Source: Candidatus Lokiarchaeota archaeon (GTDB taxonomy: Archaea > Asgardarchaeota > Thorarchaeia > Thorarchaeales > Thorarchaeaceae). From it: 64,000 nucleotides of DNA. The translations under genes were made by a program, and so were the position numbers. The DNA is taken from assembly GCA_014730275.1 (NCBI GenBank), contig WJIL01000096.1:1-64000 (forward strand), in the 5' to 3' direction. This document shows, piece by piece, positions 52,789-61,791 of this stretch; positions within the stretch are counted from its first letter, which is position 1; every line of letters starts with the position of its first letter. The notes below the pieces were generated by a model, which ran no database searches, was not told the origin of the DNA, and saw nothing but the letters and a program-made list of their open reading frames with translations.

Positions 52789-53097
52789 CGAAAACCTCGC
52801 CCATAGATTACATTCTATCTAAAGCATACCTGATTCTCTATATTAGTATGTCTACGGGCAGAATAGCATAAACGTTTGTAGGTGAAAGGGGTTAGCTTTA
52901 AAGTGCAGTGAGTATTAGCCCAAGAACCCTGTGTGTATTTACCAGATATTCGCCTTACCACACAAGCTCACTTATGCCGTGTGAGTGTCTCGAGGATGAA
53001 GCGCTGGTATTCTCCCGGAACGCATAGCGCTTCACTCGTTCTGGAGAGGAGCGGAAACGCTCCTTTTCACCCTATTCAACATAATATCTCCGTCAAT
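52789..53097. other. Gene-free segment before the DRTGG-protein stop
   Basis: No convincing protein gene. Near 52890-52900 is GTTAGCTTTAAAGTGC, resembling an archaeal promoter with BRE and TATA elements. The second half holds several inverted repeats, described under the candidate non-coding RNA. Confidence 0.55.
52959..53067 (+). ncRNA. Candidate structured non-coding RNA
   Basis: Three hairpins follow each other. The first is CTCAC/GTGAG (52967-52971, 52981-52985). The second is a long one, CGAG-gat-GAAGCGCT pairing with AGCGCTTC-a-CTCG (52991-53005, 53026-53038, 20-base loop). The third is AGGAGCG-GAAA-CGCTCCT followed by TTTC (53047-53067). A TATA-like TTTAAA lies upstream near 52896. 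The segment lies between a minus-strand gene start and a minus-strand gene end, so plus-strand transcription is plausible. I do not recognise a known RNA family. The strand rests on the T-run and the promoter; the third hairpin could alone be a terminator. Confidence 0.4.
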
Positions 53098-54165
53098 CTA
53101 CAGGCCGATACATTCTAGATTGATATTCTCGCCGATTATTTTCTCTACTGCACGAATCTTCTTCTTGTTTTCAGCGGTAACTGTTCCCACCAAATCGTCA
53201 ACGATTTTCCCGGTTGTGTATGTATCGTGAGCTGTCATCATGATGGGCACGCCCTCTTCTTTTGCCTTGGAGATAGTCCGAATATCGGGTCCAAGCCCGC
53301 CGGTCAAAATCAACAGATTTGTATCAGTTTCCAAAGCAGCCAAGCATATGTCAGACCGATCACCACCAGCAATGACAGCCTTGTCCTTGGCACGTCTGAA
53401 CCATTTCAGCGCATGCTGGTAGCCCATAGATCCAATCTGAAATTGATCAATCAATATATCTTTCTTCTCTTCACCAATCAACATCTCGCCATCAAGTGCA
53501 CGTTTTATCTCTCCAAGACTGGGACTGAAAAGCTCGCGGTGTTTGTATACAACGCCACAGAAGTCCACTCCTTTTTCTTTGAGAAACGGTATGATGTCTT
53601 CTGTTACAGCGGATTTCAACATTGGCGGAACCATGTTCAAGACGACACTTATCGATTCGATACCGTGTTGTCTGAAAAGATCCCGCTGAAGAAGGACATC
53701 GTCAATTGCTGAAACATCAGGAAAGTTTACCAAACAAATAACTCGACAGTTGAAATCTTTAGCAAGCTGGGGCGTTGAAAGGCCTACATGGAGCAGATGC
53801 CATGGTGCTTTCGTTCCTTCCAGCAAAACGTACTCTTTGTCCTTAGCTGCTTTCTTGTAACAATTCTGTATTTTAGTCAGGAGCTCATCATGACCAATCC
53901 TCAGGAATTCATCATAGCTTGACTGGGTTCGTACTACTGGACAAATACAGCCCAAGTCTGTCGAAAGGTCAAGAACATCCTTCATGACGAGAGCGTCCTC
54001 GTCAACATCCACATCGTAATCGTGACTTCGCTCGAAACTCTTCTTGCCAACAGGTTTGAAATATCCAACAGAAATGCCTCTTTCACGTAGCTTAGAGGCT
54101 ATCGCAATAGCAACCATAGTCTTACCACTAAGAGTTTCACCGCTAATCATGATGTTTTCTGTCAT
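53098..54165 (-). CDS. P-loop (BioD-like) and DRTGG domain protein
   Basis: A 355-residue cytoplasmic protein. The N-terminal AAA_26/BioD-like domain has the P-loop ISGETLSGKTMVAIAI, DVDEDALVMKD and VLLEGTKAPWHL. The second half has a DRTGG domain (GGDRSDICLAALETDTNLLILTGGLGP...MMTAHDTYTTGKIV). This two-domain unit resembles the regulatory part of long phosphate acetyltransferases and occurs in archaea beside ADP-forming acyl-CoA synthetases, as here. It is encoded four bases after that synthetase. It may sense a nucleotide or CoA state. The ATG has AGGGTGATC before it. Confidence 0.86.
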   Translation of the reverse strand: MTENIMISGETLSGKTMVAIAIASKLRERGISVGYFKPVGKKSFERSHDYDVDVDEDALVMKDVLDLSTDLGCICPVVRTQSSYDEFLRIGHDELLTKIQNCYKKAAKDKEYVLLEGTKAPWHLLHVGLSTPQLAKDFNCRVICLVNFPDVSAIDDVLLQRDLFRQHGIESISVVLNMVPPMLKSAVTEDIIPFLKEKGVDFCGVVYKHRELFSPSLGEIKRALDGEMLIGEEKKDILIDQFQIGSMGYQHALKWFRRAKDKAVIAGGDRSDICLAALETDTNLLILTGGLGPDIRTISKAKEEGVPIMMTAHDTYTTGKIVDDLVGTVTAENKKKIRAVEKIIGENINLECIGL

Positions 54166-54169
54166 GTGA

Positions 54170-56284
54170 TCACCCTGAGATTGTGATTTTGACGTCAACA
54201 GCTGACACTCCTTCGTTTTGCTCATATGCAAAGACTGGATTGATATCTAGCTCAACAATATCACTGAAATCAGTTACTAGTTGGCTTATACGTAGAATGG
54301 TATCCTCAAGGGCCTTTACATCGCTTGGTGGCTCACCCCTGACACCCTTGAGCAAGGTAGATATCTTCGTTTCATCAATCAGAGCCTTGGCGTCGGTCCG
54401 TGTCATTGGAGCTAATCTGAAAGCCACATCCTCCAAGAAATTCACATAAACTCCTCCGGCTCCAAACATGATGAGGGGGCCAAATTGAACGTCCCGAGAA
54501 CAGCCAACTATCAGTTCTTTGCCTGCTTCAGCCATTTCTTGTACGTCAACACCGTAGATAATTGCTTTAGGTCGTCCGTCCCGGGCGTTCTCCACAATCC
54601 GCAAGAAGGCTTCTTCGACCTCTTCTGGTGTCTGCAAGCCAATTTCGATACCACCAACATCGCTCTTATGGACTATATCGGGACTGGCTATTTTGAGGAC
54701 TACGGGATACCCAAGTTCCTCCGCGATCTGCTTTGCTTCTTCCGAACTTGTTGCCAGCTCAATCTTAGCCACCGGGATACCATAAGCCTCCGCAATCGCG
54801 TGGGCTTCGTGTCCAAGTAGAACTCTTCGCTCGTCTTCCCGAACTTCCCTGATGATTTTTTGAACCGTGTCTTTATCTACATCAAATTTCGGCGGAGTTT
54901 CATCCTTCAGGCTGTCACGCAACACTGTGTAATGATAGAGCTCAGCAATGGCATTGACGGCTCGTTCGGGAAAATCGAATACAGGAATGCCTGCTTCATT
55001 CAGTACAATTCGTGGATAAACCATCGAATTCCCGCCCATAAAGACCGTAACGATGGGTTTCTCCGGAAATTTCTGGTGAGTATCGACCACTGCTTGTGCT
55101 GTCTCTGCTTCCTTTGTCATGGCCTGCGGTGTCAAAAGCACAATGAGTGAGTCAACATTCGGGTCCCGGAGAGCCGCTTCCATGCATACAGTATAATCCT
55201 CTGGCTGAGCCGTTCCTAATGCATCAATTGGATTGTAAAGTGCAGCTGCAGGAGGAAGGCGTTCTTTTAGATAATCTATCGTATCTGAAGAAAACTGTGC
55301 TACCTCAAGTCCCATACCTTCACAAGCATCCGTGGTGATAATCCCAGGGCCGCCGGCATTTGTAATAATTGCGACACGATTGCCAGCTGGCAAGCCCATA
55401 TCATCATAGACATTAGCGATATCGAATAGCTCAGATATGCTTTCAGCGCGGATTACACCACATTGTTTGAAAGCCACAGTATAGGCGGTATCACTTCCAG
55501 CAAGTGAACCGGTATGAGAAGATGCAGCTCGAGCGCCAGCTTCGCTTACTCCAGATTTCACTACAAAAACTGGTTTCTTCTTGACAACTTCCTTTGCGAC
55601 CTCCATGAACTGTTTCCCATCAGTCACATTCTCAATGTAGAGTAGGATGAAATGTGAATCGGGATCATTGCCGAAGGCCTTGAGGAAATCAGATTCATCT
55701 AGCAGTGCTTTGTTGCCCAGACTCACGAATTTCGAGAATCCAATCTTTTCCATCAATGAATAGTCGAGAATCCCAGTCATGAGCGCACCAGATTGAGACG
55801 CGAAAGCGATTATACCTTTCTCAGGTGTTCCAGCAGCAAATGAGGCATTGTAGGGTTCACTTGTATTGATGATTCCTAGACAGTTCGGCCCCTGCACAAT
55901 CATATCGTATTGCTTGGCTATCTCAACCATCTTACGCTCGGCTTCTTGACCTTCATGTCCTACTTCTTTGAAACCAGCAGTTATGACAACAAGAGCTTCA
56001 ACTCCTTTCTCACCGCACTCTTCTACAACCTCTAGTACGAATCTTGCGGGAATTACTATGACTGCAATATCCACATCTCCAGGAATATCACCAACTGACC
56101 TGAAAACCTGAAGACCCAGTATTTCGCCACCTTTTGGATTGACAGGATATATGCGGCCATCATAACCGCTATCAAGCAGGTTCCTTACGACCGAATTGCC
56201 CAGTTTACCCTTTGTAGCCGAAGCACCAATTACAGCTATGGAATTGGGACGGAATAGAGTTTCAATGCCTTTCTGCTTATCCAT
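54170..56284 (-). CDS. Acyl-CoA synthetase (ADP-forming), fused alpha-beta
   Basis: A 704-residue cytoplasmic enzyme that makes ATP from acyl-CoA, ADP and phosphate. Alpha part: CoA-binding Rossmann (SIAVIGASATKGKLGN) and a ligase domain, with the phosphohistidine at His257 (SSHTGSLAGSDTA), the position known for the archaeal enzymes. Beta part from about 480 is an ATP-grasp domain (GIPVAKIELATSSEEAKQIAEELGYPVVLKI; MFGAGGVYVNFLEDVAFRLAPM). In archaea the two may be separate or fused as here. Substrates may be acetyl-, branched-chain or aryl-CoA. The adjacent DRTGG protein supports a joint role. Confidence 0.95.
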   Translation of the reverse strand: MDKQKGIETLFRPNSIAVIGASATKGKLGNSVVRNLLDSGYDGRIYPVNPKGGEILGLQVFRSVGDIPGDVDIAVIVIPARFVLEVVEECGEKGVEALVVITAGFKEVGHEGQEAERKMVEIAKQYDMIVQGPNCLGIINTSEPYNASFAAGTPEKGIIAFASQSGALMTGILDYSLMEKIGFSKFVSLGNKALLDESDFLKAFGNDPDSHFILLYIENVTDGKQFMEVAKEVVKKKPVFVVKSGVSEAGARAASSHTGSLAGSDTAYTVAFKQCGVIRAESISELFDIANVYDDMGLPAGNRVAIITNAGGPGIITTDACEGMGLEVAQFSSDTIDYLKERLPPAAALYNPIDALGTAQPEDYTVCMEAALRDPNVDSLIVLLTPQAMTKEAETAQAVVDTHQKFPEKPIVTVFMGGNSMVYPRIVLNEAGIPVFDFPERAVNAIAELYHYTVLRDSLKDETPPKFDVDKDTVQKIIREVREDERRVLLGHEAHAIAEAYGIPVAKIELATSSEEAKQIAEELGYPVVLKIASPDIVHKSDVGGIEIGLQTPEEVEEAFLRIVENARDGRPKAIIYGVDVQEMAEAGKELIVGCSRDVQFGPLIMFGAGGVYVNFLEDVAFRLAPMTRTDAKALIDETKISTLLKGVRGEPPSDVKALEDTILRISQLVTDFSDIVELDINPVFAYEQNEGVSAVDVKITISG

Positions 56285-56432
56285 TAGTTTGGAACCACCT
56301 GTAGTGGTTTTCTTCAGGACTACTCGAGCGTTGATTATAGTTATAGCTTATGGAATAGCTTGGAATACCCCCCTTGTATTACTTACAGTCATATCCTCAC
56401 GATATCGATGTGTGTTCTAGGTGAATACCGAG

Positions 56433-56573
56433 ATGAAGTTAGTAACTCTACACGTTCCGGAAACATACATTGCTGGTTTAGAGAAGCTAGTGGATAGTCA
56501 GCTCTATCCGAATAGATCGGAAGCAATTCGAATTGCTATCCGTGATCTTCTCAAGCGCGAGCTTTGGGGTTGA
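56433..56573 (+). CDS. Ribbon-helix-helix DNA-binding protein
   Basis: A 46-residue protein with the full RHH pattern: strand KLVTLHVPETYIAGLE, a turn, then RSEAIRIAIRDLLKRELW. This is the CopG/NikR-type N-terminal fold found in small archaeal regulators. An in-frame GTG four codons upstream is a second start option. It lies after the divergent acyl-CoA synthetase start and 262 bases before the Cys-rich/coiled-coil pair. A perfect palindrome between is a possible operator. Confidence 0.82.
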   Translation: MKLVTLHVPETYIAGLEKLVDSQLYPNRSEAIRIAIRDLLKRELWG

Positions 56574-56677
56574 AGAACGCATTCGTGGCCGGTGCTCAGA
56601 AATAGTACTGTTGTTCACCGGACTATCCAATTGATATGTCTCCGCAGCATGAAAAATCATCATTAGTGTTAGCGATT

Positions 56678-56709
56678 CCTGGGCAATTGCCCAGGGAAGT
56701 CAATTTTTC
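56678..56709 (+). promoter_or_regulatory. Perfect palindrome with downstream T-run, operator or terminator
   Basis: An 18-base perfect palindrome CCTGGGCAATTGCCCAGG (56678-56695) with no loop, followed by GAAGTCAATTTTTC. With no loop bases it fits a protein-binding operator at least as well as a terminator. It lies between the RHH regulator and the Cys-rich protein pair. Confidence 0.5.
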
Positions 56710-56834
56710 TTTCCATTTGAGTATACTCAACTGTGAGAACTAGGTTATACGTAAGAAATGGTATTATAAGCTAGTTGAATGTTATAAGAATGAAGCTTCA
56801 GTAAACAGGAGCGTGCAGTCACATAGGTTCCGAT

Positions 56835-57800
56835 GTGCCCAGTAAATCTGATAATAGAGCTAATCTACTGGGAAAAAGGAACCAATCCGATGACTTGGTT
56901 AATGGTTGCCCTTGTTACAAGGAATTTGATGATGGGGAAAAGGTATGTCTGAATAATGATGACGTAGTAGAAATCAAACCAATTTCAATCGCCAAATCAT
57001 TCTTCAGCAGTATCGATTCTTTCGAGAATTTGCAGGATCTCAAAAGCGATAAAGAGAATGTTTGTTATTTACTGGTATATCTGGATGATGAGAAAAACGA
57101 GGCATACTGTGTTAGCAAGGGCGAGAAGCTGGTAATTAATGGAAATGATGTAAGAGCAGATGACCTTCGTGATGCTCTTAAATTTGTAAATCTCGGGGGA
57201 AAATCCACGGACGGCGAGATATGTTCCACCTGTATGTACAAGTATTTGATTACGCTGTCGGACATTTTTCAGGGTGTCATTTCAGAAGAGGAACGAACAG
57301 AAATTATTGCGATTTACATCAGAGAGATTGCCAACAGAATGGCACAGGATATGACGGGTGCAGAATCGGAAGAAGTAGAAGCTGCGAATCAGAAGGAGCA
57401 CATTAAGAATCGCATCGTGCAACTGATGGAGCAGAGGGCGAACTGGGAGGAGATAATCCGCCAGATGAAATCGCAGGGAGCCGCCGTCAAACAAGTGCAG
57501 CTTCTGGATAACTACAGGCAACTCAACAGGCTCGAAACAACCTTTCTATCACAAGTGCAAACAATGATGGAAGCTGATAACAACTTCATTGCGCTGAATG
57601 CATTGCGTATGATGATTGCAGTAGCTGAAAAGGCGACTAAAATCTGTAATCGCATTCGTAGCCTCACGCATGACCTAGAAGATGCTGGGAAGATGTCTGC
57701 CCAGTTGAGCTGCATATTGGAACCTCATGCTGAGCGTAGAAGGAAAATCGAGCATAGATTCGATAGAGTCGAACGTGTTCTAAGTGAAATGGAAGCTTAG
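56835..57800 (+). CDS. Cys-rich and coiled-coil protein, first of a tandem pair
   Basis: A 321-residue protein. The N-terminal about 135 residues hold seven cysteines: CPC at 25-27, C38, C77, C92 and the pair CSTC at 130-133. Conserved phrases are GCPCYKEFDD, ENVCYLLVYLDDEKN and AYCVSKGEKL. The remainder (about 150-321) is a long coiled coil (HIKNRIVQLMEQRANWEEII, RRKIEHRFDRVERVLSEME). It starts at GTG. Whole-length similarity to the next gene, also 321 codons. I know no named family; the Cys pattern suggests a metal-binding domain. Confidence 0.8.
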   Translation: MPSKSDNRANLLGKRNQSDDLVNGCPCYKEFDDGEKVCLNNDDVVEIKPISIAKSFFSSIDSFENLQDLKSDKENVCYLLVYLDDEKNEAYCVSKGEKLVINGNDVRADDLRDALKFVNLGGKSTDGEICSTCMYKYLITLSDIFQGVISEEERTEIIAIYIREIANRMAQDMTGAESEEVEAANQKEHIKNRIVQLMEQRANWEEIIRQMKSQGAAVKQVQLLDNYRQLNRLETTFLSQVQTMMEADNNFIALNALRMMIAVAEKATKICNRIRSLTHDLEDAGKMSAQLSCILEPHAERRRKIEHRFDRVERVLSEMEA

Positions 57801-57897
57801 ATGACTCTGCAAAGAAATGATTATCACAAAACAGAACATATTATACGGATGGATAATATAGAAGGACATAGATTCCATAGTCTGAGGGGCAGTATAG

Positions 57898-58863
57898 TTG
57901 AAATCAAAACAAATCGTCGGGAAGAAGGATAAGATTCAGGTTGTAAGGGGCTGTCCATGTTTCAAGCGGTTTGGTGATGAAACACTCTGTGTGAATGATG
58001 ACGACATTCTCGAAGTTGAAATGATTGAAGTCGATCCTTCCCTTTTTTCGTTCCATGAAACCAAAGAGGATATGGAGGAGGAAATCGCACCCGAAGACAA
58101 TGTATGCTACTGCTCAGTCTACATGAATCCCGAAGATAACCGAGTCTACTGTGTATCCCAAGGTTGGCCACTACGTATACACGGAAGGTATGTTCCTGCC
58201 GATGAGATGCGCGACGCGTTCCGATTCCTCTCTACGAAGGATCTATCTGCGCCCGCGGAGATTTGCTCAGAGTGCATCTACAAATTCCTGTTGACACTAA
58301 GTGACACATACTCGAGCGATATGAGTAAGCAAGAACAAACAGACGAAATCAAACGGTACGTAGACAAGTTCTCTCTTATGATAGCAGTGAAACTCAGTCA
58401 AATGGAAGGTATGGAAACCATAGGTACAGAGGATGACATAAACAAAGATGTAGATTACCTCGAATTCCTGCAAGGTTACATAATGCAGCTTCTTGAACAA
58501 CGTAGATTCTGGAAAAATCTGAAAGAGACGTTTGAGAAAGAAGAATCTGAAGAGTGGTTATTGGATATCATTGAGAAGCGTGTTAAGCTTGCCAGGCTTG
58601 AATACCAGTTCTATTCACAGACCATGCAACTGCATCATATCAACGACTTTCATCTCCTCATTCGGAATCTAGAATTCATTCTCAAGACTGCAGGAAGTAT
58701 ACTGAATCTGAATGAAGATATTCATGAGGTCATTAGATCTGACAAGTTTCGCGAAACGGCAAAAGATGATGAACGTCTCGAAAAACTTGTAGCCTATGGA
58801 GAGAAATGCAGGGCAATCGAACACAACTTCGCCAACATATTACAGATTCTGAGCAAATTATGA
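57898..58863 (+). CDS. Cys-rich and coiled-coil protein, second of a tandem pair
   Basis: A 321-residue paralogue of the preceding protein. It keeps seven cysteines at equivalent places: CPC at 19-21, C31, C70, C85 and CSEC at 123-126, plus an extra C72. Shared phrases are NVCYCSVYMNPEDNRVYCVSQG, ADEMRDAFRF and AEICSECIYKFLLTLSD. The coiled C-terminal half is much more diverged (YLEFLQGYIMQLLEQRRFWKNL). TTG start with GAGGGGC upstream, 97 bases after the first gene's stop. It ends convergent to an epimerase gene. Function unknown. Confidence 0.8.
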   Translation: MKSKQIVGKKDKIQVVRGCPCFKRFGDETLCVNDDDILEVEMIEVDPSLFSFHETKEDMEEEIAPEDNVCYCSVYMNPEDNRVYCVSQGWPLRIHGRYVPADEMRDAFRFLSTKDLSAPAEICSECIYKFLLTLSDTYSSDMSKQEQTDEIKRYVDKFSLMIAVKLSQMEGMETIGTEDDINKDVDYLEFLQGYIMQLLEQRRFWKNLKETFEKEESEEWLLDIIEKRVKLARLEYQFYSQTMQLHHINDFHLLIRNLEFILKTAGSILNLNEDIHEVIRSDKFRETAKDDERLEKLVAYGEKCRAIEHNFANILQILSKL

Positions 58864-58935
58864 AGCTACATAATTCAGGAGCAATCTGGGGCATTGCTGA
58901 TCAGAAGGGGCCTTGCTGGTTTCAATCCCGAGCAA

Positions 58936-59886
58936 TTACTTCACAGGGCCAAATCTATCATCAAGCCACTGAATGTACTCTCGTACGCCCTGCTCAAGAG
59001 GGACGTCTGGCTCCCACCCATATGATTTGAGTAAGCTGATATCGATATCAGTTACTACAACATCTCCGGCCCAACCCCTTTCAGAACCAGTATATTCAAT
59101 CGTGGCTTCTGGAACACCTGCGGCTTCGCGAACTAGTTCAGCTATCCTCGCCACTTTCAATCGTTCACCTGAGCCCACATTGACAGGCTGATATCCCTCA
59201 GTCATTTTCTCCGCGAGAAGCATGGTGGCATCAACAGTATCGCTGACATACATGTATGACTTCTCTTGCTGACCATCACCAAGCACTTCAAGGCGAGTAG
59301 GATCTCGCTTTAATTTCATATAGAAATCATACATTACACCGTGTGTTGAACGAGGACCTATGATATTTGCCAAGCGCATGCTTACTGAATCAATACCGTA
59401 TAATTCTGCGTAAGAAGACAAGTACATCTCAACAGCCCCTTTGGCAGCACCATAATTGCTGATAGGACGGAATGGAGTACTCTCAGGGGTGGGGAATACG
59501 TCTGTTTCTCCATATACCGTGCCTCCAGAACTCGCAAAGATGAAACGGTTGATATCTCGTTCCCGCATGCTTTCGAGGATGTTCATAGTTCCAACCACAT
59601 TGATTCGAAAATCAAACAGAGGCTGGTCCACACTCAATCTTACATCTGGTTGAGCGGCAAAATGGAGGACAGTATCTACACCTTCTAGGGCTGTATCAAC
59701 ATCTTCTTCGGCAGTAATAGACCCTTCAATAAAGCGGAAGTCTTCTTCACCCTCATGATGGGCAATATTCCGCCGGTCTCCTCCAGATAGGTCATCTAGA
59801 ACAACTACCTCGCATTCATCAAGCAGACGATCGACCAAGTGGCTGCCGATGAATCCTGCACCACCAGTAACTAGTACACGATTCAA
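58936..59886 (-). CDS. NAD-dependent nucleotide-sugar epimerase (UDP-glucose 4-epimerase-like)
   Basis: A 316-residue extended SDR. NAD motif VLVTGGAGFIGSHLVDRLL; FAAQPDVRLSV; active site SSGGTVYG and YGAAKGAVEMY (the Tyr and Lys of YxxxK). The C-terminal substrate half shows GDGQQEKSYMYVSDTVDATML and PVNVGSGERLKVA. It interconverts UDP-sugars, with the exact sugar unclear. It is separated by 51 bases from the next same-strand gene. Confidence 0.93.
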   Translation of the reverse strand: MNRVLVTGGAGFIGSHLVDRLLDECEVVVLDDLSGGDRRNIAHHEGEEDFRFIEGSITAEEDVDTALEGVDTVLHFAAQPDVRLSVDQPLFDFRINVVGTMNILESMRERDINRFIFASSGGTVYGETDVFPTPESTPFRPISNYGAAKGAVEMYLSSYAELYGIDSVSMRLANIIGPRSTHGVMYDFYMKLKRDPTRLEVLGDGQQEKSYMYVSDTVDATMLLAEKMTEGYQPVNVGSGERLKVARIAELVREAAGVPEATIEYTGSERGWAGDVVVTDIDISLLKSYGWEPDVPLEQGVREYIQWLDDRFGPVK

Positions 59887-59937
59887 GCGTAATCACAACA
59901 AATCCTGTCGTATCGGTCATAGGGATAAATGTTGTTG

Positions 59938-60561
59938 CTAGACGCTGAATCGAGGATCTGAAAGAACAGCTTTCAGAAATGAGAGAGCAGTAGGGTTCTC
60001 TTCAGTCCGATTCCATTCTTTTACGAATTCTTTGAATATCTCCATCTCTTCGGTTACTCGCTGACCAGTCTCTTGCAGTGTCGAGGCTTTTACGTAATCT
60101 CCCTTGCCCAATCCCTGACAGATGTGTTTCATCGCGTTCAAGCCCCAAGCCAGTTCACCGTTTTTCCGCCCAAATACAAACGGAAATGACTTGCACACAC
60201 CCGGGCGATAGGGATAAATCATGCATTTGTTCTCCTTAAGGAATATACACCCAGTATCTTCGAGTTTTTTGAGGGCAACATACGCCCTACCCTCCTCAGT
60301 TTCAACAGAAGGTATCTTTCTGAGGCCCCGTGGAACGCTTTCATTTTCAGATAGAACGTAGAAATCAATCGCCCTTAGCAGTTCCTTCGCATCTAAATCG
60401 AGCAGTTTTGCGATTCGCACAATATCGGTACCTGTAAGTGTCACAAGCATATTTTCTTGGGTACAACAGGCAGCACAACCTGTGCATTCGAACCGAATGT
60501 CGACAGTTGTACTTTCATCAGGTTGTTGCCTGCTGGTAGACATATCTGAGCTACAACTCAC
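59938..60561 (-). CDS. YkgJ family cysteine-cluster protein
   Basis: A 207-residue protein (201 from the internal ATG MSTSRQQ). The Cys pattern FECTGCAACCTQE, then TGCIFLKENKCMIYPYRPGVCKSFPFVFG, is that of the YkgJ/Fe-S or Zn cluster family. The function is unproven. Its GTG start overlaps the aminotransferase stop (GTGA), so the two are translationally coupled. Confidence 0.88.
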   Translation of the reverse strand: MSCSSDMSTSRQQPDESTTVDIRFECTGCAACCTQENMLVTLTGTDIVRIAKLLDLDAKELLRAIDFYVLSENESVPRGLRKIPSVETEEGRAYVALKKLEDTGCIFLKENKCMIYPYRPGVCKSFPFVFGRKNGELAWGLNAMKHICQGLGKGDYVKASTLQETGQRVTEEMEIFKEFVKEWNRTEENPTALSFLKAVLSDPRFSV

Positions 60562-61724
60562 ACTAGAGTTTGTAAGTATTCGCCTACCCGTGAGACTCCT
60601 TCTTCAATAGTATCCATATCTGTTGCAAAGCTGAAGCGTAGATTGCTATCATAGTCAGTGCCAAATACAGCTCCAGGAACTGATGTAACCCCAACCTTGA
60701 GAAGCAACATTTCTGCGAGTGTTGCACTGCTTATGCCATAATACGAGAAATCGGGGAAGACATAGAAAGCCCCTGCAGGATTCACGCAACCGACGCCTTC
60801 TATATCACAAAACATATCCACAATACGATTGCGTCTTTTCTGGTATGCTTTTCTCATTTTCTCGATGCCACTCTGATCACCTTCAAGAGCTTCAACACCG
60901 GCATATTGGACGAATGATGTTGCACAGGAAGTTGTATTTTGCTGGATACGAACCATGCTATCGATAGTTACCTCATTCCCAATAGCGTATCCAAGACGCC
61001 ATCCAGTCATTGCATAACTTTTGGAGAAACCATTAATGATGACAGTATGTTCCAGGGCAGGATCTATTTCCAGCATAGATGGCTGCTTGAATCCATCATA
61101 AACCAATTCTTCATAGATTTCATCTGAAAACACAACTATATCATGATCAATCGCGAGATCATGGATGAAACGAAGGTCGTCCTTGTTTATGACGCCACCT
61201 GTTGGATTATTTGGGCTGTTAATTACGAGTCCACGAACATCTTTGTTTAGGGCTGCTTTGAGAGATTCCCTATCAAGGCGATAATCAGAATCAGTCGAAA
61301 CATCAACGGGAATTCCACCAGCTGTCCTTGTGAGTACCCGGTATGTTGGCCAAGCAGGTGCCAGAACAAGAACATCATCTCCCCGATCAATCGTCGACAA
61401 TATAGCTCCAAAAAGGGCCATTTTTGCACCGGGAGTGACAATAACCTGTTTCTCCGGATCGAAATCCATTCCACGATTGGTATACATATCGGCTATTGCC
61501 TTTCGTAGTGGGGGATGACCTCTTGCGGAAATATACCGCGTGTGGCCAGCATCAAGTGCATTCTTAGCCGCCTTGATGATATTTTCGGGCGTATCGAAAT
61601 CAGGTTGGCCTACCTCGAAATGGTAGACTTTCTTGCCCTCGGCCTCCAACCTGTTAGCCAAGTCAAACATTTTCAAAGTTCCAGAAGCAGGGATGCGCTC
61701 CATGTGGTGCGATGGCCATGCCAT
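60558..61724 (-). CDS. Pyridoxal-phosphate aminotransferase, class I/II (aspartate type)
   Basis: A 388-residue PLP enzyme. Substrate/PLP region: HFEVGQPDFDTPENI, GHTRYISARGHPPLRKAI, LVINSPNNPTGGVIN, VFSDEIYEELVYDG. The Schiff-base Lys is in GFSKSYAMTGWRLGYAIG, and the carboxylate Arg is in NLRFSFATDMD. The amino donor cannot be told (aspartate, tyrosine or another). It precedes the YkgJ-type gene. Confidence 0.94.
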   Translation of the reverse strand: MAWPSHHMERIPASGTLKMFDLANRLEAEGKKVYHFEVGQPDFDTPENIIKAAKNALDAGHTRYISARGHPPLRKAIADMYTNRGMDFDPEKQVIVTPGAKMALFGAILSTIDRGDDVLVLAPAWPTYRVLTRTAGGIPVDVSTDSDYRLDRESLKAALNKDVRGLVINSPNNPTGGVINKDDLRFIHDLAIDHDIVVFSDEIYEELVYDGFKQPSMLEIDPALEHTVIINGFSKSYAMTGWRLGYAIGNEVTIDSMVRIQQNTTSCATSFVQYAGVEALEGDQSGIEKMRKAYQKRRNRIVDMFCDIEGVGCVNPAGAFYVFPDFSYYGISSATLAEMLLLKVGVTSVPGAVFGTDYDSNLRFSFATDMDTIEEGVSRVGEYLQTLV

Positions 61725-61791
61725 AATTCTTCACCTATCAATTGATACGGTCAGATACTACGGGGCGGTCACCAGTTCTTTATTACTATTT

